Shown here piece after piece: positions 34,623 to 42,590 of a stretch of DNA of 45,674 bases. The stretch is from an uncultured Lachnospiraceae bacterium. Lineage in GTDB: Bacteria; Bacillota; Clostridia; Lachnospirales; Lachnospiraceae. Every line of letters starts with the position of its first letter. Position 1 is the first letter of the stretch. Location of the stretch: the NCBI GenBank assembly GCA_944380315.1, contig CALWHG010000013.1, positions 1-45,674 of the forward strand, written 5' to 3'. Below the pieces are notes generated by a model that saw only the letters and a program-made list of their open reading frames with translations, did no database searches and had not been told where the DNA came from. The translations under genes were made by a program, and so were the position numbers.

Positions 34623-36724
34623 CAGTATTCGTCATCGTCCTCCTGGGACTCGCTGTCCTTTATCTCAAGCTCCTTTTCAAGCCTCTTCTTCCTTATGCGC
34701 TTTATGATGAGCGCTGCGGCTGCAAGGACTGCTGCCGCCGCTCCTGCCACCAGCAGGAAGTTGGACTTTATCTGATCCAAAAGAGTCGGCTCCTGAGCCT
34801 CAAACATGCCATCATCCATGTACATGTCATCGTAACCCATGTCCATGGCCTCGGTGACAAAGAGCTCAAACTCCTTGGTGTCCGTAGTCACATTGCCGTT
34901 TACATCCTCATAGCTGATCTCTGCTGTGACCGTACCATCATCGGTGGTAGGCGCCACTGCAGGGAGCATGACATCCACGTTGCCCGTATGTCCCGGCTCG
35001 ATATTGCCTATATAGGCCGTGGTCTCCCTGATGCTGTCTGCCCTGAAGGTAACTGATACGTTGTAGAGATTGACCTTGCCTGTATTGTTGATGCCGAACA
35101 TGACATTTGACTCAGAGCCCACGGTCAGGGATGCAGGCAGCACCTCAAAGGATGAGGTGGAGAATCTGGATACCTGATGGACGGGTATGTCTATGGTCAC
35201 GCTCTCCTCCGCGTTCTTGAACTCGGGAGAGTCATACTGCTCATTGACTGTTATCTTGTAAGAGCCCTCATTGACCCCTGCCTTGGCCATATAGGTCATC
35301 TTGACCGTGGCCGACTCCCCTGCCTTCAGGCTGTTCACCACAGAGGAGTTGGCACCTCCCTCACTGGAAAATACCGCAGACTTGTCCGAGGTCTCCTCAG
35401 AGGTGAAGGTGAAAAGTATGTTGCTGGCATCTATGCCTGAGGAGGCATTCTGAAACTCCACGCTGAGCTCAAAGCTGTCTCCTGCATATATCTTTTCAGG
35501 CACAGTGCTGTAGGACTTGACTATGATCCTGGCCTTGGTGGCCTTGTTGGCATTCCACTCTCCAGTGTCCTCCTGGTCCTCTGTCTCCATGGAGGCATTG
35601 CGTATGCGCACATAGGAGGTATGGGTCTCCGTATAGAGCTGCCCATCCTTGATGCGCCTGTAGGTTATGACATAGCTAAGGGGATAAAAGCCGCTGGCCG
35701 TCCTCTGGGATATGGCCATGGAATATGGCACACTTACCACCTCATCCCTGGCTATCTCGTCATAATGCCTGTCATAATTGGTCTCGTTTATGTCAAAGGG
35801 GAAGCCCCGGTTGGCCGAGCCCTTTGAGACCGCAGTCGGCTTCATCTCATCCTCTCCAAGGGACATCTGAAGGCTGACTGTCACATCGTATACGGTCTCC
35901 TTTTTGTTGCGGAGATTGACTCCATAATTCATGACCTGGGGATAAACGCCTGAGGGAGTAAGCTGGTTTTCCCCCATAGCAAACTGCTCCTCAGCTTCCA
36001 CCGCAGTCCCGGTCTCTCCACCTGACTCCCGGATATAGACATTTATATACTCCACATGAGTGGGATAGCTCCTGCTGTTTGAATAGGTCACATGAGGGAG
36101 CTTATAGGTAAAGGCTATGGGGATGGCGTAGTAGCCCTCCTTGGTATCCTTTCTGACCGTCACGGTCAGGCTCACATCCTTGTACTCTCCCTTTGTCACC
36201 TGGTCGAAATGCACGTTCTGCCGGAACAGCTCTCCGTCCACCTCAAAGGGATAGGAGCCGCTGTCCACCGGATAGTTGTAGAGCACGGTGCCGTTTGAGG
36301 TATCATGATAACCGTCCAGGTAGCCCTGATAATATTCATCCAGGGTCTCACTGTCTATGTCATCTCCAAAGAGGTTTTCCAGCCTCTGAAGGAAGGCGGA
36401 CTTGCTGGTGCCGACCTCTATCTGTACTCCCAGATAGGTCTGGTCATTTGACAGGGAAATGTTGACATCCTGTATGTATTCACTGTTGGGATTGTACAGG
36501 CCCTGTACCCCGTCATAGCCGAAGCGGAAATTTATGGTCAGGGGGAGGCCCGGAGTACCCTCAGGTATGGACTCTCCGTTATGTATGAAGGTATTGAGAT
36601 TAGTATCGTTGTAGGCAGCCTGTGCCCTGAGAGTACCTGTGGCTCCGCTCATGACCAGCATCCCTGCTGCAAGCATCAGGGCTGTAAGTCTTTTTGTCAC
36701 AGCTTTTAATCTACCTTTCGCCAT
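34622..36724 (-). CDS. Large exported, membrane-anchored protein with Ig/CARDB-like repeats
   Basis: 700 residues from the ATG at 36724 (GGAGGAAA 4 nt upstream); the frame also opens at 36781 inside the ATPase gene. A signal peptide spans about 1-36 (cleavage after RAQA). The bulk is beta-rich with at least three Ig-like segments; FELSVEFQNASSGIDASNI and SNVMFGINNTGKVNLYNVSVTF resemble CARDB/NEW3-type domains of COG1361 proteins. A transmembrane helix lies near 655-675 (LVAGAAAAVLAAAALII), then a charged cytoplasmic tail. Placed between the ATPase and permease genes, it probably works with the transporter, taking the position of a MacA-like adaptor; I cannot name a function. Confidence 0.75.
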   Translation of the reverse strand: MAKGRLKAVTKRLTALMLAAGMLVMSGATGTLRAQAAYNDTNLNTFIHNGESIPEGTPGLPLTINFRFGYDGVQGLYNPNSEYIQDVNISLSNDQTYLGVQIEVGTSKSAFLQRLENLFGDDIDSETLDEYYQGYLDGYHDTSNGTVLYNYPVDSGSYPFEVDGELFRQNVHFDQVTKGEYKDVSLTVTVRKDTKEGYYAIPIAFTYKLPHVTYSNSRSYPTHVEYINVYIRESGGETGTAVEAEEQFAMGENQLTPSGVYPQVMNYGVNLRNKKETVYDVTVSLQMSLGEDEMKPTAVSKGSANRGFPFDINETNYDRHYDEIARDEVVSVPYSMAISQRTASGFYPLSYVITYRRIKDGQLYTETHTSYVRIRNASMETEDQEDTGEWNANKATKARIIVKSYSTVPEKIYAGDSFELSVEFQNASSGIDASNILFTFTSEETSDKSAVFSSEGGANSSVVNSLKAGESATVKMTYMAKAGVNEGSYKITVNEQYDSPEFKNAEESVTIDIPVHQVSRFSTSSFEVLPASLTVGSESNVMFGINNTGKVNLYNVSVTFRADSIRETTAYIGNIEPGHTGNVDVMLPAVAPTTDDGTVTAEISYEDVNGNVTTDTKEFELFVTEAMDMGYDDMYMDDGMFEAQEPTLLDQIKSNFLLVAGAAAAVLAAAALIIKRIRKKRLEKELEIKDSESQEDDDEY

Positions 36725-37439
36725 CGTTTTCCTCCATGGATATGATCTTTCCGTCAGATATGCGTATCCGCTTATCGGCATAGGATGCTATGGAATCATC
36801 ATGAGTGACCATGACCAGTGTCTGCTTTTCCTCTCTCACCAGCCTCTGCATGAGCCTGAGCACATCCATGCTGGTCCTGGAATCCAGGTTACCTGTGGGC
36901 TCGTCCGCAAATATGATCCTGGGATCTGACACCAGCGCCCTGGCTATACCGACCCTCTGCTGCTGTCCTCCGGACATCTGGTTCGGCATATGCTCCGCCT
37001 GATCAAGCACACCTACTAATTTCATGAGCTTTCTGGCCTTTGCCAGGCGCTCGCTCCGCCTGACCCCTCTGAACATAAGGGGCATGGCTACATTTTCCTC
37101 AGCATTCATGGTGCTAAGGAGATTGTAGCTCTGGAAGATGAAGCCCACGTTCGTCCTCCTGAAGGCCACGAGCTGAGACTCTGACAGCCTGTCTATCCTT
37201 TTCCCTGCTATGCTTATCTCACCCTTCGTAGGCGGCTCAAGCCCTGCAAGCATGTTGAGCAGAGTGGATTTCCCCGAGCCTGAGGCTCCCACTATGGCCA
37301 CAAATTCACCCTTATATATGTCAAAGCTGACTCCGTCCAGGGCATGCACCCTGTTGTCGCCTACCCTGTATATCTTATAAAGGTCCCGGACCGATATGAT
37401 GGGCTTCCTATTTGATTTTGTCCTGGTGTCCGCATCCAT
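36711..37439 (-). CDS. ABC transporter ATP-binding protein, MacB/LolD type
   Basis: 242 residues. Walker A GASGSGKST, Q-loop FIFQSYNLL, signature MSGGQQQRVGIARAL, Walker B IIFADEPTGNLD and H-loop VTHD are all present, and the spacing fits the MacB/LolD/FtsE group. It energises the permease encoded two genes downstream. The start is 1 bp after the stop of the exported-protein gene without a Shine-Dalgarno, and its last 14 bp overlap the surface protein gene. Confidence 0.93.
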   Translation of the reverse strand: MDADTRTKSNRKPIISVRDLYKIYRVGDNRVHALDGVSFDIYKGEFVAIVGASGSGKSTLLNMLAGLEPPTKGEISIAGKRIDRLSESQLVAFRRTNVGFIFQSYNLLSTMNAEENVAMPLMFRGVRRSERLAKARKLMKLVGVLDQAEHMPNQMSGGQQQRVGIARALVSDPRIIFADEPTGNLDSRTSMDVLRLMQRLVREEKQTLVMVTHDDSIASYADKRIRISDGKIISMEENDGER

Positions 37440-37440
37440 C

Positions 37441-38184
37441 TTAAAATATATACGAGGTCAGGTCTGCTGTCCTTTCAAATCTTTCACCATTTTTTACGTA
37501 CATGAGCACATAATATTTATCTCCAAGGTCCCTGCAGTAAAGCTCTGCCCGGAAGCTGAAGCGCTCATCGAAGGCCGGATGCTCCGCATACTTGGCAAAT
37601 ACAGTATGATAATACTGCTGTATGGCCTCAGTATAGTCCAGCCTGTAGGACAGATAGGTCTCCCCGCCAAGCTGCACATCCGACTTCTGGATATAGGGTA
37701 TCAGGTTATCGTTTCGTATCAGTCTGCCTATGACTCCCTCCAGATAGGCATTGAGATCCCGGTCCTGCCCATCGGCCCCCTTCTTTGAAAGGAAGTAGGC
37801 CATGAGTACGGAGGTATCGTCCGTCTCCATCTCCGGATCCGGCGCATCCACCGTAAATGCTGCATAGGAGGACAGCAGCAGATCCGGCACATAGCCATAA
37901 AGGGCAAGGGCTCCGTTTGGATCGTAAAAGGTCTCTCCTCCAAGCTCAGCCTCATAGCCCTGGGGTATGCTTATGGACAGCCCCGTATAGCTGTTTTCAA
38001 ATACTGAAGGGGCCGTGATCCTGCCAAACTGCTCTGACCCGTCCATGACGGTCTCAGCTCCGGGCATGACCAGGCTCCCGCTTCCTTCATATACGACTGA
38101 CGGCTCTGCCGCCAATGCACCAAAAGCAGTGCAAAGGGAGATCAGAGCCGCTGTCATTGTCAATTTGATCTTATGCATGTTCAT
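37441..38184 (-). CDS. Exported protein of unknown function in the ABC operon
   Basis: 247 residues with a signal peptide (KLTMTAALISLCTAFGALA, cleavage after about residue 26, at ALA/AEPS) and no lipobox or other membrane segment. The mature part has no motif I recognise; it ends at TSYIF and looks like a mixed alpha/beta soluble domain with aromatic-rich C-terminus. It lies 14 bp after the Mrp gene and abuts the ABC ATPase, so it is likely a secreted partner of that transporter. No obvious Shine-Dalgarno before the ATG. Confidence 0.65.
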   Translation of the reverse strand: MNMHKIKLTMTAALISLCTAFGALAAEPSVVYEGSGSLVMPGAETVMDGSEQFGRITAPSVFENSYTGLSISIPQGYEAELGGETFYDPNGALALYGYVPDLLLSSYAAFTVDAPDPEMETDDTSVLMAYFLSKKGADGQDRDLNAYLEGVIGRLIRNDNLIPYIQKSDVQLGGETYLSYRLDYTEAIQQYYHTVFAKYAEHPAFDERFSFRAELYCRDLGDKYYVLMYVKNGERFERTADLTSYIF

Positions 38185-38198
38185 GATACAAGCTTATA

Positions 38199-39068
38199 TT
38201 ATCTTCCTACCGCCTTGTCTATGGCTATGATGTCAGACACAGCCCTGTCCATGAAGGAGGCATCCACATACTCGATCTTTCCGGCGTCAGTCATCTGAGC
38301 TATGGAAGGATCCACGGGTATCTTGGCAAGCACGGAAAGGCCATGCTTCTTCGCTACCTCGTCTATATGGCTCTCACCAAAGAGATATATCTTCCTGTGA
38401 CAGTCAGGGCACTCCACATAGGACATGTTTTCGATGATGCCTACTATGGGCAGGCTCATCTTCTCGGCCATGTTCACAGCCTTGGTCACTATCATGGATA
38501 CCAGCTCCTGAGGGCTGGTCACAACTATGATGCCGTCTATGGGCAGTGACTGGAATACTGTAAGGGGTACGTCTCCTGTTCCCGGAGGCATGTCCACGAA
38601 CATATAGTCCACATCCTGCCAGTAGGTCTCTGTCCAGAACTGCTGCACTGCTCCTGATATGAGGGCTCCTCTCCAGATGATGGGATCAGTGTTCTGCTGA
38701 AGCAGAAGGTTCGCTGATATGATCTGGGTGCCGTTCATGCTCCTTACGGGCATCATGAGCTTTCCGTCAGGTGTCACATCAAGGCCCTGTCCGTCCACGC
38801 CAAAGGCCATGGGGATGGAGGGACCGGTGATGTCCGCATCGAGTATGGCGGTGCTGTAGCCCTTCTTCTGGAAGGAGGCTGCAAGGAGGCTGGTCACCAT
38901 GGACTTTCCTACCCCGCCCTTTCCGCTCATGACCGCGTATACGTGTTTTACCGAACTTATGTCGGCAAGCTTGGCCCTGAAATCAGTAGTCTGGGCACTG
39001 CCGCTGCTGCCTGCGCTGGGGCAATCCGCACCGCAGGAGCTGCAGCTTCCGCTGCATTCGTCGCTCAT
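38199..39068 (-). CDS. Mrp/NBP35-type P-loop ATPase
   Basis: 289 residues. The deviant Walker A VMSGKGGVGKS (residues 46-56), DADITGPSIP and a C-terminal CxxC (ECPDCHRK) match the Mrp/ApbC Fe-S carrier family. The N-terminus has four cysteines spaced C-x3-C-x2-C-x3-C (residues 5-16). No N-terminal MIP18/DUF59 domain is present, as usual in Clostridia. It probably transfers [4Fe-4S] clusters to apoproteins. GGAGA lies upstream of the ATG; it is followed by the ABC operon within 14 bp. Confidence 0.9.
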   Translation of the reverse strand: MSDECSGSCSSCGADCPSAGSSGSAQTTDFRAKLADISSVKHVYAVMSGKGGVGKSMVTSLLAASFQKKGYSTAILDADITGPSIPMAFGVDGQGLDVTPDGKLMMPVRSMNGTQIISANLLLQQNTDPIIWRGALISGAVQQFWTETYWQDVDYMFVDMPPGTGDVPLTVFQSLPIDGIIVVTSPQELVSMIVTKAVNMAEKMSLPIVGIIENMSYVECPDCHRKIYLFGESHIDEVAKKHGLSVLAKIPVDPSIAQMTDAGKIEYVDASFMDRAVSDIIAIDKAVGR

Positions 39069-39092
39069 CTTTAGATCTCCAATCTTTGATTA

Positions 39093-39129
39093 ATATTAAA
39101 CCCCCATTTGCCTGAAAAGACAATGGGGG
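39093..39129 (-). terminator. Terminator-like hairpin after ptsH
   Basis: Stem CCCCCATT (39101-39108) with AATGGGGG (39122-39129), a ~13-nt loop, followed on the minus strand by TTTAATATT. It begins 22 bp past the HPr stop and lies just upstream of the Mrp gene. Confidence 0.65.
39095..39123 (-). promoter_or_regulatory. Possible promoter for the Mrp gene, nested in the ptsH terminator
   Basis: On the minus strand, -35 TTGTCT, 17-bp spacer, -10 TTTAAT. The spacer is largely the 3' arm of the ptsH hairpin, so terminator and promoter share the same bases. Low confidence; read-through from ptsH is the alternative. Confidence 0.35.
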
Positions 39130-39151
39130 TCTTGCTTACATTTACCTTAAG

Positions 39152-39427
39152 TCAGGCGTTCCTGCCCTCTCCCAGGCCGCTGTTTATGGCCTCGCAGAGG
39201 ACCTTCAGTGCCTCGTCCTCATCGACTCCTGAGCACTGTATGTTTATCTTGTCGCCGCATCTGATACCCGCCGCCATGACATTGAGCACGGACTTGGCAA
39301 CTATGGTCTTTTCCTGAAATGTAATGATCACATCCGACTTGAAGCGCATGGCAGTCTGACTCAGATTGCCGGCAGGTCTTAAATGAAGCCCCGATGGATT
39401 AACTATAGTTACTTCTTTACTTACCAT
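39152..39427 (-). CDS. ptsH: HPr-family phosphocarrier protein
   Basis: 91 residues. His15 in SGLHLRPAG is the site phosphorylated by enzyme I, and Ser46 in AKSVLNVMAAGI is the HPr kinase/phosphorylase site of Bacillota. Thus both PTS transfer and catabolite-control roles are possible. The protein is a little longer than usual (~87) and lacks the canonical Ser46 context MGVMSL, so a Crh-like or specialised HPr is conceivable, although Crh lacks His15. Single-gene unit with a near-consensus promoter and AGGAGG before the ATG. Confidence 0.9.
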   Translation of the reverse strand: MVSKEVTIVNPSGLHLRPAGNLSQTAMRFKSDVIITFQEKTIVAKSVLNVMAAGIRCGDKINIQCSGVDEDEALKVLCEAINSGLGEGRNA

Positions 39428-39459
39428 AATGCCGCCTCCTGATATAATGATACCTTAAT

Positions 39460-39488
39460 ATTTTAACTTGCCTAAGCCCCTCTGTCAA
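39460..39488 (-). promoter_or_regulatory. Near-consensus promoter of ptsH
   Basis: On the minus strand, a perfect -35 TTGACA (39483-39488), exact 17-bp spacer and -10 TAAAAT (39460-39465). The predicted start is near 39453. The -35 lies within the last codons of queH. Confidence 0.85.
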
Positions 39489-40110
39489 CCTTGGAAAATA
39501 CACATCCGCAGTAGTCCTGCCGATAAAGGCCGTACTTCTCCGAAAGCTCTATGCTGCGCTTATAGCCCTCTCTCTTCTTGAAGTCGGAGCTCAGGAAATG
39601 CTCCCCGAGCCGCGAGGCCTCCTCCTGGCCTATAAGGTTAAGGAGCGCAGCGTCCTTGAGAGGACTTATGCTGAGGGTCGTGCATATATAGTCATAAGGC
39701 TCTCCACGGTCTCGGGCCTCCCTTGCAAGCTCGGCAGTCCTCCGAAGCCTCAGTCCGAAGCAAAGTCCACACCGCTCTCCCCTCTCCGGGTCCTTTTCAT
39801 GTCCCCTGACGGTCTCATAAAACTCCTTAGGATCATAGTCAGGAGCCAGTACCTTTATATCCAGTCCCATGGAGGCCACCAGCCTTTCGAGCTCTGCCCT
39901 CCTTTTGTCATACTCCTCCCTGCTGTCCATGTTTGGATTGTAAAAGAACAGGGTTATGTCAAAATACCTGGAGAGATATTCGAGCACGTAGGAGGAGCAG
40001 GGGGCACAGCATGCATGCAAAAGAAGGCGGGGCCTCGTCCCCGCCTTCAGGATCCCATCCAAGATGAGATCGAGCTCCTTCTGATAGTTTTTCTTCTGTA
40101 CCTGAGCCAT
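39472..40110 (-). CDS. queH: Epoxyqueuosine reductase QueH
   Basis: 212 residues, the DUF208/QueH family. Cysteine motifs HACCAPC (32-38), a central [11 protein letters not shown] and a C-terminal DYCGCVFS match the Fe-S and catalytic cysteines of the O2-sensitive, cobalamin-free enzyme that completes queuosine in t[16 protein letters not shown] near the start is conserved in relatives, which supports the ATG at 40110. Its first 152 bp also encode, out of frame, the tail of rpoD. No clear Shine-Dalgarno is seen. Confidence 0.92.
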   Translation of the reverse strand: MAQVQKKNYQKELDLILDGILKAGTRPRLLLHACCAPCSSYVLEYLSRYFDITLFFYNPNMDSREEYDKRRAELERLVASMGLDIKVLAPDYDPKEFYETVRGHEKDPERGERCGLCFGLRLRRTAELAREARDRGEPYDYICTTLSISPLKDAALLNLIGQEEASRLGEHFLSSDFKKREGYKRSIELSEKYGLYRQDYCGCVFSKVDRGA

Positions 40111-41311
40111 AACACTGAAGGAAGTCCCTGATACGCTTGGATCTGACAGGGTTCCTGAGCTTCCTGAGGGCCTTGGCCTCGATCTGCCTTATACGCTCTC
40201 TGGTGACGTTGAACTCCTTGCCGACCTCCTCCAGGGTCCTGGGATGGCCGTCCTCAAGTCCGAAGCGCAGGACTATGACCTGACGCTCCCTCTCCTTGAG
40301 ATCTCCAAGCAGACTGTCTATGTGCTCTCTGAGCATGACAGACTCCACGTTCTGCTCAGGAGTGACCACATTTGAATCTGCCACGAAGTCACCCAGATTG
40401 GAGTCATCCTCCTCGCCTATGGGTGTCTCAAGGGATGCAGGCTCCCTGGCGATCTGCATGATCTCCATGACCTTCTCCTCGGTCATGTCCAGTGCCTTTG
40501 CAAGCTCCGGTATGCTGGGCTCATAGCCGAGCTCCAGTGTCAGCTTACGCTGCATCTTCGACATCTTGTTTATGGTCTCCACCATGTGAACGGGCACTCT
40601 GATGGTACGGGCCTGATCTGCCAGGGCTCTGGTCACTGACTGTCTGATCCACCAGGTCGCGTAGGTGGACAGCTTGTAACCCTTGGTATAATCAAACTTC
40701 TCTACTCCCTTTATGAGTCCCAGGTTACCCTCCTGGACCAGATCCAGGAAGCTCATGCCTCTGCCCGTATATCTCTTTGCTATGCTGACCACCAGTCTCA
40801 GGTTGGCCTCTATGAGCCTCTCCTTGGCAGCCTCGTCGCCCTCTGCCTTCCTCTTTGCCAGCTCAAGCTCCTCATCGGCTGTAAGCAGGGGTACGGTACC
40901 TATCTCCTTGAGATACATGCGCACCGGATCCTCAGTGCCCACTCCCTCCAGCAGGTCCACATTGTCTATGTCCACATCCTCGTCGGCGCTCTTTTCAGAA
41001 AACTCGTCTGAAAAATCATCCGACAGATCATCTATGAGGAGATCATCTATGCTGTCCAGCTTATCAGGGGTCAGGTCCGAAAGATCCGGCTCCTCAGGCG
41101 CGGTCTCCTTTTCCTGCTCCGCCTCGGAAGTATCGACTGATACTCCGGCAGTCTCCAGGAATTTGAATATCTCTTCAAACTCATCGGGGCTCAGGTCATC
41201 GTCTTTGAACTCATCGTTGATATCGTCCACGTTGAGCCTGCCTCCCTCTGCCTTTCCCTTTTCAGAAAGCTTATGGATCTTTGCCAGAAATTTCTGCTTG
41301 TCTAAAGTCAA
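39959..41311 (-). CDS. rpoD: RNA polymerase sigma factor RpoD with a C-terminal extension
   Basis: 450 residues from a TTG at 41311 (AAGGAGG 6 nt upstream). The frame opens further upstream at 41452, but that part lacks family similarity and overlaps the preceding gene. An acidic region 1 spans about 1-120, then region 1.2 ([19 protein letters not shown]), region 2 with the -10 reading segment ([20 protein letters not shown]), region 3 and region 4 ([26 protein letters not shown]). Relatives stop within a few residues of RDFL, near residue 399. Here the frame continues 51 residues into queH, ending in a Cys/Leu-rich stretch. Confidence 0.92.
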   Translation of the reverse strand: MTLDKQKFLAKIHKLSEKGKAEGGRLNVDDINDEFKDDDLSPDEFEEIFKFLETAGVSVDTSEAEQEKETAPEEPDLSDLTPDKLDSIDDLLIDDLSDDFSDEFSEKSADEDVDIDNVDLLEGVGTEDPVRMYLKEIGTVPLLTADEELELAKRKAEGDEAAKERLIEANLRLVVSIAKRYTGRGMSFLDLVQEGNLGLIKGVEKFDYTKGYKLSTYATWWIRQSVTRALADQARTIRVPVHMVETINKMSKMQRKLTLELGYEPSIPELAKALDMTEEKVMEIMQIAREPASLETPIGEEDDSNLGDFVADSNVVTPEQNVESVMLREHIDSLLGDLKERERQVIVLRFGLEDGHPRTLEEVGKEFNVTRERIRQIEAKALRKLRNPVRSKRIRDFLQCYGSGTEEKLSEGARSHLGWDPEGGDEAPPSFACMLCPLLLLRARISLQVF

Positions 41312-41322
41312 AGCCAGCCTCC

Positions 41323-41631
41323 TTATATGTTCCTGTATATCGCTACAGCGCTTATGATGCAGAGCAGCGCGGTGATGGTGCCTATGACCATATAAAGGCT
41401 GCCTGCGGCCTTCTTTTTCCTGACCCTCGGATACATCCTGATATAGAACCATCCGGTCAGGAAGTTCAGGACCGAAGCCAGAAGGAATATGAGCGGGAAC
41501 AGATACATATATCTCTCAGGATCGAAAAATGCAAATATGGCCATGAGCACTACGCATATGCCTATGGCTATATGCGCTGCATCCAATATGGTCCCAAGTT
41601 TCCTCGGAGAATATCTCTTCTTCCCCTGCAT
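41323..41631 (-). CDS. Small three-helix membrane protein
   Basis: 102 residues from the ATG at 41631 (AAGGAG 5 nt upstream; a TTG one codon earlier is less likely). Three hydrophobic segments: about 17-37, 43-62 and 77-97, with basic ends ([17 protein letters not shown]). It resembles small Lachnospiraceae proteins of the DUF6637 type, though I cannot confirm this. It precedes rpoD by 11 bp, where dnaG lies in most Clostridia, and shares its promoter. The rpoD Shine-Dalgarno overlaps its stop codon. Confidence 0.75.
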   Translation of the reverse strand: MQGKKRYSPRKLGTILDAAHIAIGICVVLMAIFAFFDPERYMYLFPLIFLLASVLNFLTGWFYIRMYPRVRKKKAAGSLYMVIGTITALLCIISAVAIYRNI

Positions 41632-41663
41632 CAAAACTCCTTATGACAACATCGTGGGTAAAA

Positions 41664-41692
41664 ATTATATCATATCAGGGCCGCTTCTTCAA
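41664..41692 (-). promoter_or_regulatory. Promoter of the membrane-protein/rpoD unit
   Basis: On the minus strand, -35 TTGAAG, exact 17-bp spacer, perfect -10 TATAAT with upstream TGA (extended -10). Start near 41657, about 26 nt before the ATG. The -35 is only 1 bp from the stop of the methyltransferase gene. Confidence 0.85.
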
Positions 41693-41693
41693 G

Positions 41694-42500
41694 TCAGCAG
41701 CCGCCTGAGCCTCTCCTTCTCTGCCTTGCAGCCTCAAAAAGTATGACTGAGGCCGCCACCGCAGCGTTCAGGGACTCTGTATGGCCCAGCATGGGTATCT
41801 TTACCAGACAGGTGGCCCGATCGCTCAGCTCCTCTGAAAGGCCTCTGGATTCATTGCCTATAAGTATATATGAGGGCCCGGTCAGGTCGGCCATGTCATA
41901 ATCCCTGCTCCCCTTCAGATGTGCAGCAAGCACCTCAAAGCCCTCCTGCCTGAGCCTGTCAGCCGAGACACAGAGGTCCTCCACCTGCAGTACCGGGAGC
42001 CTGAGCACCGCACCCATGGTGGACCTGACCACCTTGGGGGCATATATGTCTGCACAGTCGCGATCACATATGACCGCAGAGGCACCTGCGGCCTCCGCAC
42101 TCCTCAGTATGGTGCCTACATTTCCCGGATCCTGTACCGCCTCAAGCCCTACTATGAGCCCGGAAGCTCCGGAGCCTGCGATGCTCTCCAGTATCTCTCC
42201 AAGCCCCTTCGTCCTCCTCTGCCTTACCAGGGCTATGATACCCTGGGGAGTCACCGTGTCTGAGATCTGCTTCATATCCCTGTCGCTTATGACCTCAAAG
42301 CCTCTGGCCCCAAGGAGCTCCGAAAGCTCCCCTGCATGCTCAGAGGCAAGCAGCCCCTCTGATACATATATCTCCTCAACCTGCTCCGGAGGGACCTCTG
42401 CGCACATCTTCGGTCCGTCCACGATAAAAAGCCCTGAGGATCGTCTTGCCCTGGGCTTTTCAAGGAGCTCCTTTATGAACTTCTTCTTTCTTCCATCCAT
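41694..42500 (-). CDS. TrmH/SpoU-family RNA 2'-O-methyltransferase
   Basis: 268 residues. An N-terminal L30e-like substrate-binding domain (1 to about 100) and a SPOUT domain with motif 1 DPGNVGTILRSAEAAGA, motif 2 ILIGNESRGLS and motif 3 PMLGHTESLNAAVAASVILFE, forming the trefoil knot SAM site. It is RlmB/TsnR/YsgA-like and modifies rRNA or tRNA; the target is unknown. The start follows its own extended -10 almost directly (see the finding on leaderless genes) and has no Shine-Dalgarno. Confidence 0.88.
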   Translation of the reverse strand: MDGRKKKFIKELLEKPRARRSSGLFIVDGPKMCAEVPPEQVEEIYVSEGLLASEHAGELSELLGARGFEVISDRDMKQISDTVTPQGIIALVRQRRTKGLGEILESIAGSGASGLIVGLEAVQDPGNVGTILRSAEAAGASAVICDRDCADIYAPKVVRSTMGAVLRLPVLQVEDLCVSADRLRQEGFEVLAAHLKGSRDYDMADLTGPSYILIGNESRGLSEELSDRATCLVKIPMLGHTESLNAAVAASVILFEAARQRRRGSGGC

Positions 42501-42510
42501 GATGTATCAG

Positions 42511-42519
42511 ATTATATCA
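42511..42519 (-). promoter_or_regulatory. Extended -10 of the SpoU methyltransferase gene
   Basis: On the minus strand TGA followed by a perfect TATAAT (42511-42516). The predicted start is near 42504, about 4 nt before the ATG at 42500. No -35-like element is found at 17 bp, consistent with an extended -10 promoter. Confidence 0.55.
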
Positions 42520-42572
42520 TATGCCGACCGTCCAGTATAGTCATATCTGTCCTATCCTTCCCGCCGGATATG

Positions 42573-42581
42573 TGTTATATT
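42573..42581 (+). promoter_or_regulatory. Extended -10 of tcdA
   Basis: TGT followed by TATATT (42576-42581), a 5/6 match to the -10 consensus. The predicted start is near 42588, only 3 nt before the ATG at 42591. No matching -35 element is present at the usual distance. Confidence 0.45.
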
Positions 42582-42590
42582 TATAAAGGT

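Noticed and set aside
33264-37439. Naming the transporter genes macA/macB
   Set aside because: The ATPase and permease are separate genes and there is no HlyD/MacA-type adaptor, so the symbols would overstate what is known.
41312-41452. RpoD starting at 41452
   Set aside because: The extra 47 residues overlap the membrane-protein gene and have no sigma similarity; TTG at 41311 has a strong Shine-Dalgarno.
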